Source: Pelagophyceae sp. CCMP2097
Lineage: Eukaryota > Sar > Pelagophyceae
Assembly (NCBI GenBank): GCA_026770575.1
Contig: MU657175.1
Span: 670,588 to 701,829 of the forward strand
DNA: 31,242 nt
Direction: 5' to 3'
Shown here: positions 9,751-20,800 of the stretch, one piece after another
Position numbering within the stretch: the stretch's first letter is position 1
How the letters are laid out: every line of letters starts with the position of its first letter
Program-made: the position numbers and the translations under genes
Notes under the pieces: model-generated
Told to the model about the DNA's origin: nothing
Seen by the model: only the letters and a program-made list of their open reading frames with translations
Database searches by the model: none

Positions 9751-11567
9751 ACGACGGGCGCGGCGGGGCGCGGCGGGGCGCTCGCGCGCAAGGCGTCGGC
9801 GCGGGCGCCGCTGGCGTCGTCGGGCTCTTCTCTGGCGGCGTCTTCCGAGTCGAGGTCTTCCGAGTCGCGGCCTTCCGAGTCGCGGCCTTCCGAGTCTCGG
9901 ACGTCGTCGTCGCGCTCGTCGCGGCCGTCGTATCGCGACGACGTTGGCGATTCTGCGGCGCTGCGGCGGCAGGCGGAGCGCGACGAGGAGACTGCGCTGG
10001 CGCTGCTGACGCAGCGGGACGACGACACGGACGTCATCCTGTTGGGCATCGCAGCCAAGCAAGACGCGCGCCAGGCCGGCGCGCGGCGCGAGGACGCGCG
10101 GCGGGAAGACGCGCGGCGGGATGCGCGGCGCGAAGACTCGCGACGGGAAGACTCGCGGCGCGAGGACGCAAGACGCGAGGACGCAAGACTCGAGGACGCA
10201 AGACGCGAGGACGCGCGCCGGGAGGACGCAAGACGCGAGGACTCGCGGCGGGACGGCGACTGGCATGAAGACTCGCGGCGCGAGGACGCAAGGCGCGAGG
10301 TTGCACGGCGGGAGGTTGCACGGCGGGACGGCGACCGGCAGACGGCGCGCAGGGGCCGGCCCGCGGACCCCGCGCCCACGGCATCGTCGTAAGGACATGC
10401 CCGTGTTGGTTGCCTCTCCGGCCTTTGCGAGCCCGCGCATGAACGTAGGTACGACCCCGCCGCGGATCGTGGTTTCCCGCCGAGCAAGTTCGTCGACGCA
10501 CCGGCGCGGTCCGCCGCGGGTCTGGAGAGGGCGCCGCGCGCGAGTTTGGAGAGCCGTGGTGAAACGTCACCGCGCGCTGTTGTGGCGCCGCGCCGGAGTT
10601 TGGGCCTGCTCGCAGATGTGGAAGCCGGTTTTGACGCCATGAAGATGGACGAGGTGCGCCTCTTGACGGTTTTAAGGCTTTGCCGTCGGCCAAGTCGCAG
10701 CCCACGACTCGCCACGTCGGAGTCCCCGCGACGTAGGTGCCCGAGTACGCGTCGCTGCTCTCGGACGTCTCGCGCGCGTACTGCGGCTACGACAAATCTT
10801 ATTTCGCTTCGACTACCGACTCCTTCGCGGACGCGCCGCTCGGCCGCGAAGAGGAGGCCGACGCCGCGCGCCGGAGGGTCGAGGACCGCGAGGCGGAGCT
10901 TGCTCAAAGACTTGCGGACCAGCGGCGCCAGCGCGCGGACGAGGCGCACCGCTTGGACGAGGCGCAACGCGAGGCACACCGATTCGACGGCGCGCGCTCT
11001 TCCGGTTACGACCAACCGCACCATTCCCGCCCGCGGCCGGTGGCCAAGGCGCACGACCTCTGGACTTCTGCCCCCGTTGAACTCACGGACGCCGAATTTC
11101 ACGCTCGCATGCAACGCATCCACCGGAGCAACACCAACGGCTCCACGCCTCCGCAGCAACCACCGCGACGCCACGCGTACGCGCCATCGGACGCGCAGGA
11201 CCTCGACACGGTGCGTCTCTCTACGACGCTCCAGGGACGCATCGACTCGCGACGCCGCCTCTAGGACGTCTTCGCGCGGGCCATGCGCCTGGCGCAGCGG
11301 CCGGTGACGCCGCCAATGGCCTTTGACCGCGACGTGCGCGGCTGCCCGTCGCCGCCGCGCGGCTTCCAGTCGACGGCGCCGCCCAACGCGCCGGCCGCGT
11401 ACCGGCCGTCTTTTGAGGCCGCGCGGCCGGCGTTCGAGGCCCCCGCGGCGGACGAGTCGGTCTCGGCGCTCCAGCGCGCGTTTGAACTGGCGCGGCGGCC
11501 CGTCGAACCGGCAATGTCCTTTGCCCCGCTGTCCGACTTTATTTCAGGCTCCCGAAGGGAACCGTAG
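9748..11567 (+). CDS. Unrecognised charged-repeat protein, four exons, 540 residues
   Basis: Exons 9748-10388, 10449-10653, 10737-11210 and 11265-11567 join in frame. The first donor is a strong GTAAGG, and the other introns open GTGCGC and GTGCGT; acceptors are GTAG or CTAG. Exon 1 encodes a Ser/Arg-rich start with SESRP repeats, then about 15 tandem RREDA-type five-residue units (10080-10345), dense in alternating charge and probably helical. Exon 3 has a second charged, coiled-coil-like stretch (about 10840-10985, EEEADAARRRVEDREAELAQ). Exon 4 holds two related copies of a Pro-containing motif (FARAMRLAQRPVTPPMAF and LQRAFELARRPVEPAMSF). I do not recognise a family and see no transposase, nuclease or enzyme motif. 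A structural or scaffold role would fit but is a guess. The stop codon lies inside the right inverted-repeat arm. Confidence 0.7.
10080..10345 (+). repeat. Degenerate 15-bp coding minisatellite (RREDA units)
   Basis: A run of units close to GCGCGAGGACGCAAGAC, repeated about every 15 bases, encodes tandem RREDA/RREDS peptides in the + frame. Variation between units (RLED, RREV, RRDG) shows the array is not freshly expanded. The period is a multiple of three, so length change keeps frame. Confidence 0.85.
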
Positions 11568-11624
11568 TAATTTATTCAAGGTCCGTTCCGTTTTCCTGCC
11601 CGTTGGTCAGGAACATTGTCCGTT
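11544..11624 (-). repeat. Right arm of the inverted repeat (contains the stop codon of the upstream gene)
   Basis: Reverse complement of the arm at 9668-9750, with the shared run CCTGCCCGTTGGTCAGGAAC. The hairpin core is slightly decayed (GGCTCCCGAAGGGAACC). The last codons and the TAG (11565-11567) of the four-exon gene fall within it, so the end of that reading frame is repeat-derived or the repeat includes the gene end. Confidence 0.85.
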
Positions 11625-11629
11625 AACGA

Positions 11630-11702
11630 TAACATTGTCCCTGAACGTCCAACGCCCTTTAAGTAAGGATTACTACGGCTCCTTCGGGAGCCTGGAATAA
11701 GA
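11630..11702 (+). repeat. Third copy of the repeat, forming a foldback with 11544-11624
   Basis: Direct-orientation copy sharing AAGGATTACTACGGCTCCTTCGGGAGCCTGGAAT with the left arm. Relative to the left arm it lacks an internal stretch around the GGGCAGGAAACCC segment. Together with 11544-11624 it makes a palindrome of about 160 bp centred near GTTAACGATAACATTG, with the hairpin GGCTCCTTCGGGAGCC at its outer edge. This is the shape of a foldback or MITE-type element. Confidence 0.75.
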
Positions 11703-11819
11703 TTCTGATGGCACAACAAAACCAGTTGGCAACGGACTTCAAGTTTCAAGGTTGTGGGCTCCCCGTTCGTTTCTCCGGTCCAACAACGCTGTGGGTACTG
11801 CTGTGGGTGCCAACGTGAG

Positions 11820-14800
11820 ATGAAGCCGCGGGCGCCCCCCGGCGGCGGCCGCGTGAAGCGGAAGCCGGCGAAGAAGCCGGATGTCGCCTTTACATGGTGC
11901 GCGCCTCTTTGAGCCGCCGGTCGAGGAGCGCGGGGCCTTAAGAGTGGGCCCCGGGCCCAGCACGGGGTGGCGGCTCCCGCGAGGCGGCCCGTTTACGCCG
12001 ATCCGACTCGCGCAGGTCGGACACGATGATCGAGCAGTCGATGCAGGACAACTCCGACGGCCGGTGAGCGTTTGCGACGAAGCTTGTGTCTATCGAGAGA
12101 GGTCTCCTGCCCGTCGGCCCGCGACGACCTTTTGTAGCTACCTGGCAAAGTACACGTCGGCGGACCAAGTGACGTCCGACGGCTCGGTGAGCGTGCGAAT
12201 CGGAAGGGCCGATTTCCCATTTGAGGTCCCGGACGGCCGGCGACGGTGCTCAAAGGCCTTTGGAGGTGGTCCCCTTCCAAGCCTCTGCCTAGGCGCGCGC
12301 GACGAAGAAGTGGGACTCGCCGGCGCTGGCGATGACGCGGCACCGGGCGGACGCGCCGCCGCCTCCGCGGAGCAGCCGGCAGCTCCGGGACCCGCTCGAA
12401 GCCAAGCGCGCTCGAGACCTGCAATCCAAGCCATTGCCCTGGGCGATGCAGCACCTCCTTGCCGAATGGGCAGAGTCCGTCGACGGCAAGCGGGTGGCCG
12501 CCGCAGGTCAGTTGCGCCTTTTGTAGACCTCTCTCGAGTGTAGACCTCTCTCGAGGGGAGAAGTCTACAGCACGCTCGACGCACTGCGCGTAGGCCCCGC
12601 GGCGCTGCCGATCCGGTGCTTCGACGACTCTACGATTTGCGAGCAAGTGCACGCCTTGTTCCTGCCCGCGGACGATTTGCGCGGGCCGGCGGCTTTTACG
12701 TTGGCGGCCTCTGCCGACGCCTCCGCGGGAGCGTCCCTCGGCGAATGGCTGCCCTGCGCTTTAGACGCAGACTACGTGCTGGGCAAAGAGACGTACCTTT
12801 GCACCATGCTCGCCGTCGACGGTTGTGTCACTGGGAATACGGTGCCGCGCGCCGCTTGCGAAGTCGTTTTCGAGTGGCAAGACCGCCGTCTGGCGTCTGT
12901 ACGCCTCGCGGCGGCGTTGGTCAAAAGGCGCGAGGCGGAAGCGCTGCTGCGGGTCAAGCACTACACGGAGTGCATGCCGCGGGACGGAAAAGTGGTCAAG
13001 ACGGCCGACGCCGCCCAATGGCTCCGTGCGTATCCGGCGTCTGCGAAGGCGCTTCGAAGAAGCGCGTTTGCGTTTTCGAGTCTTTGAGTCTGTCCTTTGT
13101 GCGGCCCTTCTTGGCGGCGTGCGACATGGGGCGGGTGCGACATGGGGCGGGTGCCTCGTCGCATGAGGCCATCTCTTCAAATAGGCATCTTATCCGTCGC
13201 TCTTTCCAACCCGGGCTTTTCCGCGTCGCGCGACGGCATTTTGCAAGGCCTCGCGGACAAGCTCGGCCCGGTCAAGGTCTCGCCGCCCGAGGCGCCGCCG
13301 CCAAGCCCGAACAAGGACGAGGCCTCTTTTGAAGCTGCGTCGGTGGACGCGGACGAAATGCGGCGCCTCTGCGAGATGGAGGCTTCGAGGTTGCAGTGCG
13401 CCTGCGCTTTGGCGCGGGAGGCGATGCAGGAAAGCGACGTTGCGATGAATCGCCTTGTTCTGATGAGCGACGTGCTGAACGCCGCGAATTTTCGCGGTTT
13501 CCTCGCTCTCGGCCTCCCGGCCCCATCCGCTGAAAAGGGCCCGCCGGACTGCGGCGTGCTGGACCACGCGGCTTACGACTTCGCGGCCAGGTTTGAATCT
13601 TTTCGGTCGCGGACGTTCGTCGGCGAAGCCTCCGTCGTCCGCGCGTTAGTCGCCGTCCTCGTGCACGCAAAGTCGATGCAGGATTTGAACGTGTTGCAAA
13701 CGGTGCACAAGAGGTCGGAGTCGCCTCGCAACTTTGCGAGCGGCCAGGAATTTGCCATCGCGGCGGCGTTGCGGCTCCTGAAAGAGCAGTGGGTCGGCAA
13801 GACGGGTGCGGCGGTGAGGCACGCGCTCTCCTCGAGCGACCGCGCGGTCTACAACCTCGACGAGGGCACCATGGCCGCGTACGCGCGGATGGACAACAAG
13901 CTCTTCGCGCTCCTGAAAAGGGTCAACTATACCATGGCGCGAGAGCTCTTCCTCGTCACCGCGCGGTCCTTGGGCGCGTACGCCGCCTACGTGGTCAAGG
14001 CGTGCGAGGGCACGGTGACGGTGCACTCGCCCTCGCACGTCGAGGTGCAGCACCCGAATGAAGCAGACCGCGGCAAGGCGGCGCCCATCTTCCTCATGAC
14101 GGTGTGCATCACTTCCGAGCCGACTCTTTTGAACTCGGCGGCCATCGAGGAGCAGAGGCGCAAGGCGTTGGCCTGGCATTTAGACTCTGGCGGCGAAGGC
14201 GAGTGCCCATTTCCCGCGTTGGCGCCGCTCCTGGGCCTCACTTTTTCTTACGAAACGCCTCTCGAAGACATGGAGACGGTCGTCATCAGCGCATTTCGTT
14301 TAGCGATCCGCGAGCTTCGCCAGATCCCCCACGTCCAGAAAATCATATTGGACCGCCTCTTCTGGCCTCGTCCGGAGATGATCCCCGCGGTGACGGGCGA
14401 GACCGTCGTCTGGGGCGCTTCCGTGAGGATGAAGGACCCGGAGGAAGCGTGGGTCGGCGAGCTCGAGGTCCAGATGCGCACGGCGGTCCAACGCGCCATG
14501 GAGCCTGCGAGGGTCTATCTCGAATGTTTCCAGCAGTGGGAGGCCTTTTTAAACGTCGACGTCGAGGCCTACGTGCGCGGTTTAGCGCACTGCCAGCTCT
14601 CCGAAGAAGCCGTCTTGGTCGGCGAAGAAGCGGAATCGCCGCCGGTCAAGGTGGACCTTGTGCTTTTGAGAGGGACGTTACGCCAACACAGGAACGACGT
14701 CTTGTACATCGATTCGTTGATCCCTTCACGGCCGCTCGAAGCGGGCCTCTGTCTGCTGAACGCGGCGCAGCTGCGCGGCGTCTTGGCGGCGAAGCACGAC

Positions 14801-17800
14801 GAGATCCTCGGGTTGGTGCTGAGCCACCACGCCGCGCACGTCTTGCAGGTGGCGCACTTCATCGAAACGCGGTTCAGCACCATCGAGGTCCGTTTCGACT
14901 GCACCTTTGGGCGATGCCTTTTGCCCGGCTGTGCTCGACGCGGCTCGTTAGGTGGCTTTGAAGAAGAAACCGCGCGACATCGAGGAGACGCGCGAGCTGG
15001 AGCAGTACCTGGCCGACGTGCCCGGTCTGGTGCAGCCGCTGCAGGAGTTCATCGAGGAGATGCGCCTGTATTCGTGCGTCCTGGACGACTACGAATTCCG
15101 GGTGGATTTCGACCACTTTGAGAAGATCGGCCGCGCCGCGTACTGGCCCTGCAAGGTCCAGATGCAGTCCGAGGAGACGCAGCGCGTCCTGGACGCCTGC
15201 CGAGATCGGTACCTGGAGGACATGATGTCGGAGCAGGATCGGTACGCCAAGTCGCTGCACAGCCTGGAATCCTTCTCGAGCTCGTTGGCGCAGTACGACG
15301 ACCTCGGGCAGGTGCACGAGGCGGCGTCCAAGGCGCAAGAGTGCATGAGCCGGATCCACCTCGCGGAAGACAAGGCCAAGGTGTACAACTCTCGCGAGAT
15401 GCTCTTCGGCCGCGAGCTGACCGACTACGACCACCTGAAGAAGATCAAAAAGGCTTTTGAGCCATACTACCAACTGTGGAACGCGTCCTCCAAGTGGCTC
15501 GAAGCCTCGGAGGCGTGGCACCAGGGCAACTTCGTCCAGCTCGACGCAGAGGCCTTGGAGAGCGACGTCATGGACTTTGCGACGTCGATCCAAAAGGCGC
15601 TCAAGCACTTCGAGAAGAGCGGCATGGCGCCGCAGGCCGGAGTGGCGGCCGAGATGAAGAGGCAGATCGCGGCCTTTAAGCCCTGCGTCCCCGTCGTCGT
15701 CGCGCTCCGGAATCGCGGCATGCGCCAGAGGCACTGGTTGGAGATCGGAGAGGCTCTGGGCGTCTCCAACTTGAACAACGACATCACGCTCGCCGCGCTG
15801 CTGGAGATGGACCCTCTGAAGCACCAAGCTCTCATCTTGAAAGTTTCCGAGGCGGCGGCCAAGGAGTACAACATCGAGGTCGAGCTGGACAAGATGCTGG
15901 AAGACTGGTCCACGCTGGAACTGCACGTGGTCCCGTATCGCGACACGGGCACGGGCGTCTTGAAGGGCGTCGACGACATCACCGCCATCCTCGACGAGCA
16001 CGTGACCATGACGCAAGCGATGCAGTTCTCGGCTTTCAAGCAGCCCTTTGAATCGCGCATCGAAACGTGGAACCACAAGCTCTACGTCATCTCCGAAGTG
16101 CTCGAGGCGTGGCTGCAGGTGCAGCGGAACTGGATGTACCTGCAGCCCATCTTCGAATCGCCGGACATTAACAAGCAGCTGCCGGCCGAGGGCCGCAAGT
16201 TCGCCTCGGTGGACAAAACGTGGAAGCAGACCATCTCGTCGTCCAAGCAAAACCCGCTCGTCATGGACTTTTGCGATTCGCAACGATTACTGGAGCGGAT
16301 GCAGGAGGCCGCCATTCTCCTCGACCAGGTGCGGGCCCAGTCTGCCATCTCTTGCCGGAATATGAAGAAGCCCCCTCATGCCTCGACCAGGTGCAAAAGG
16401 GCCTCTCCGACTACCTGGAGACGAAGCGGGGCGTCTTCTCCCGGTTCTACTTCCTCTCAAACGACGACCTCCTCTCCATCCTCTCCGAATCCAAGGACGT
16501 GACGCGGGTGCAGCCGCACTTCAAAAAGTGCTTCGAAGCCATCGACTCCGTCGAGTTCAGAGAGCCGGATCTCGCCATTACCAAGATGATCTCGCCGGAG
16601 AAGGAGGTCGTGCAGATGATGGTCCCCGTCGACTGCGTCGGGAAGAACGTCGAGGACTGGATGCTGCAAGTCGAGGAGATGATGCGGTTGTCGATCCAGC
16701 ACGTGATGCGACTCGCCATCGAAGATTATCCAAAGCAGAAGCGGACGGTGTGGATGCAGAAATGGCCGAGCATGTGCGTCCTCAACGGCTCGCAAATGCA
16801 CTGGACCATGGAAACGGAATCGGACTTTGACGCCGACGGCAAGAAGGCGCCGCAGCAATGTCTCGCGCGGCAGCTGCAGCAGCTCGACGACATGATCATA
16901 CTCGTGCGAGGCCATTTACCCAAAGCCGCCCGGGAGCAAGTGGGCGCGCTGGCGGTCATCGACGTCCACGCGCGCGACGTCATGGTCAAGTTAGTGGAGA
17001 ACGGCGTCGAGTCCAAGGACGACTTCGCCTGGATGAGCCAGCTTCGGTATTACTGGGTCGAGGGCGACCTCTTCGCGGAGATGGTCGCTGCGAAGCGGAA
17101 GTACGGCTACGAGTACCTCGGCAACTCGTTCCGGTTGGTCATCACGCCCCTGACGGACAAGTGCTACCTCACCCTCATGGGCGCCCTGCAGATGATCCTC
17201 GGCGGCGCGCCCGCGGGGCCCGCAGGCACGGGCAAGACGGAGACGACGAAAGATCTGGCAAAGGCCGTGGCCATGCAGTGCGTCGTCTTCAACTGCTCCG
17301 ACGGTGAGCCAAACTGCCAAACTGTGCTGGCCGCCTAAGCCCCCGCTTGGCCGAGAAAGGGGTTCGATGTAGGCCTCGACTACCAAGCTATGGGCAAGTT
17401 TTTCAAAGGATTGGCTTCCTGCGGCGCCTGGGCATGCTTCGACGAATTCAACCGCATCAACATCGAGGTCCTTTCGGTCATCGGCCAGCAGATCGCGTCG
17501 ATCCAGTTGGCCATCAAAGGCCACGTGGATTCCATGCTCTTCGAGGGGTCGTGCATCCGGATCAAGCGAGGCTTCGGCGTCTTTATTACCATGAACCCGG
17601 GCTACGCCGGCCGCAGCGCGCTCCCGGATTCCCTGTCCGCGCTCTTCCGGCCCGTCGCCATGATGGTCCCCGACTACGCCCTCATCGGTCAGTATCCAGC
17701 CATGGAACCAAAGTCCGGACCTCGAAAGCGCCTCGATTCAAGGCCGCTCTCGATTTTGACCAGAGTCTCGGCCTTTGGACCCGTCTGCCCAAACAGGCGA

Positions 17801-20800
17801 GATCATGTTCTTCGCTTATGGGTTCGCGGCCGCCAAGGAGCTCGGCTCGAAGATGGTCACGACGTTCAAGCTCTGCTCGGAGCAGTGTGCGTTTGTCTTT
17901 TGCGCCTTCAAATCCGCCGCATGCGGCAACGGCCTTCAAATCCGCATGCGGCAAGGGCCTTCCTTAGGCTCGTCGCAGCCGCACTACGATTACGGCATGC
18001 GCGCGGTCAAGACGGTCATCACGGCGGCGGGCAACTTGAAGCAGGTACAATCTTGCTTCGGGGGTCGTGCATTCCCGGGTCCTTTTCGAGGGGTCCTTTT
18101 CGAGCGGGGTGCATCATCGCCGGTAAATTGGCCCTCCTCGAATTTCGTACCAGGCCGAACCGACGGCGGACGAGTTCATCTTGCTCCTCCGGGCGCTGCA
18201 AGACGTGAACGTGCCCAAATTCTTGGCCGGCGACTTGCCCCTCTTCCAGGGCATCATCTCCGATTTGTTCCCCGGTCTTTCGAGGCCGGAGCTCGACTAC
18301 GGGGCGCTGTTTGCGGTTCTGAAGCTGGAGATGCAAAAGGCAAACTTGCAGCCGCACGCGTGGTTTGTTTCCAAGATCATTCAGCTCTACGAGATGATCG
18401 TCGTCCGCCACGGCCTCATGCTCGTCGGGCCGACGGGCGGCGGCAAGTCGGCGAACATGCACATCCTCGAGGCGACGCTCGGGGCGCTGTGCGACAAGGG
18501 CCAGGTCGGCTTTGCCTACCAAAAAGTGCACATCTTCCAGCTCAACCCAAAGTCCATCACCATGGGCCAGATGTACGGCGAGTTCGACCCCAACACGCGC
18601 GAGTGGCAGGACGGCATCATGTCGACCATGTACAGGTGCGAACGCCCGGGAAAGGGCGAGGCCGACTTTGCGACTTTAGGCGAGCCGCGGCCTCGACGAC
18701 TCTGGACCGGAAATGGATCCTGTTCGACGGTCCGGTGGACGCCATTTGGATCGAGAACATGAACACCGTCCTGGACGACAACAAGAAGCTGTGTCTGGTC
18801 TCGGGTGAGAGCGTGAAGATGTCCAACGAAATGACGCTCCTCTTCGAGGTGGCCGACCTCAACGTCGCTTCGCCGGCGACCGTTTCGCGGGTGGGCATCA
18901 TCTACATGGAGCCAAAGGCCCTGGGAGTGGACCCGGTCATCGTCTCGTGGATGGCCAAGCTGGTGGAGTCGCCGAATTTGATCAAGACGGACGTCCGAGC
19001 GCGGCTGACTTGCCTCTTCGACAAGTACATGTACCCGGCATTGTCCTTTGTGCGGCGGTATTCGAGGGAGCTCGTCCCCTCTATGGACAACAACCTCTGC
19101 GCATCGCTCCTGCGGCTCCTGGACTGCGACTTGGAACCTTTCAAAGCGGTGCAAGGTCGAGAGGCGCGGCCCCAGTCAGAGTGCGACTCGCTGGTCAAGA
19201 CCATCGAGGCCCGATTCATATTCGCCTTGGTCTGGTCCGTCGGCTGCACGGGCAACGAGTCGGACCGCCTCCGGTTCGACGCCTGGCTTCGAGCGTGCCT
19301 GGCGGGCAACGAGTCGGAATACGCATTCCCCAAGACGCACACCGTCTACGACTACACCTTTGTGGAGCAGAAGTGGGCCCCCTGGATGGAGACGGTGGAC
19401 AAGTACGTCGTCGACACAAAGCTCTCCTTCGCCGAACTGATCGTCCCCACGGCGGATTCCGTCCGGTCGACGTACCTCCTCGCCAAGCTCCTCGAGCAGC
19501 GGTCGCACGTCTTGTTCGTCGGCGAGACGGGCACGGGCAAGACGGTGAACATCTCGCAATACCTGCAAGGCGCGTCGTCCGTCCAAGGCGCGCACATCTC
19601 AGACTCGTACTTGCCCTTGTCCCTGACGTTTTCGGCCCAAAGCAGCGCCAACATGACGCAAGACACGCTGGACGGCAAGTTGGAGAAACGCAGACGTGGC
19701 GTCTTCGGGCCTCCCGCGGGGAAAGCGATGGTCGTCCACGTGAGTCCAATCTGCGGCACCGGGAACCGCAGGCTCTTTCGAAAATAGGTCGACGACTTGA
19801 ACATGCCCAAGCGCGAGACGTACGGGGCGCAGCCGCCCATTGAGATGTTGCGGCAGTGGTTCGACCAGGGCGGCTGGTACGACCGGACTGGGGATCTTGG
19901 CTTCCGCCGCATCGTGGACCTTGTATTCGTGGGTTCCATGGGCCCGCCCGGCGGCGGGCGGCAGGAGGTGACGCCGCGGTTCATCCGGCACTTTCACATC
20001 ATCGGCCTGGCCGAACTCTCGGATCAGTCCAAGGCGGGTATCTTCGGTTCGATTTTGGGCCCCTTTTTCGAAAAGTTCGCTCCGGACATTTCAAAGGCCG
20101 CCGTCTGCATGGTCGCCGCGACGATTGAATTCTTCAACGCCATCGTCTCGACGCTCCTGCCGACGCCCGCGAAATCGCATTATACCTTCAACCTGCGCGA
20201 CCTCGCCTCCGTCTTCAAAGGCGTCCTCATGGGCTCGCCTCACCACATCCTCGACGTCCCCGCCGCCGTCCGGCTCTGGGTCCACGAGCTGAGCCGCGTC
20301 TTCGAAGATCGGCTGACGTGCACCGAGGACCACGACTGGTTCCAACGCACGTGCAAGGGCCAGGTCTCGTCGCACTTCGGTTTGGAATGGCACTCCGTCG
20401 TCCCCTCGCTTGCGCACCGCATCCTCTTCTGCGACTTTCTGGACCCCGACGCGGACCCGCGCCTCTACGTCGAAGTGACCGACGCGGGCGCTTTGAAGAC
20501 CATGGTCGACGCGATCCTCAGTCGGCACAACGCCGAATCCAAGAGCCCCATGCCTCTGGTCATGTTTGGAGATGCCATCGAGCACGTGGTGCGCATCGCC
20601 CGCATCCTGAGGCAGCCCCAGGGCAACGCGCTGCTTTTGGGCGTCGGCGGCTCGGGTCGGCAGTCCATGTCCAAGCTGGCCACGTACGTCCTTGGGTACG
20701 AGCTGTTCCAGGTGGAGATCTCAAAGGGCTACGGCGTCGCGGAGTGGCGCGACGATATACGGCGATGCCTCCTCAAGGCGGGCGTCGAAAACACGCCGAC

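Noticed and set aside
9651..11174. 507-codon open frame on the minus strand through the charged-repeat gene
   Set aside because: It is the mirror of a GC-rich repetitive coding region. The + strand gives four exons with matching phases, a strong GTAAGG donor and a duplicated motif across exon 4, while the minus frame is Ser/Arg/Ala low complexity with no domain.
14874..16283. 469-codon minus-strand open frame opposite the dynein linker region
   Set aside because: Mirror of conserved dynein coding sequence; no independent domain.
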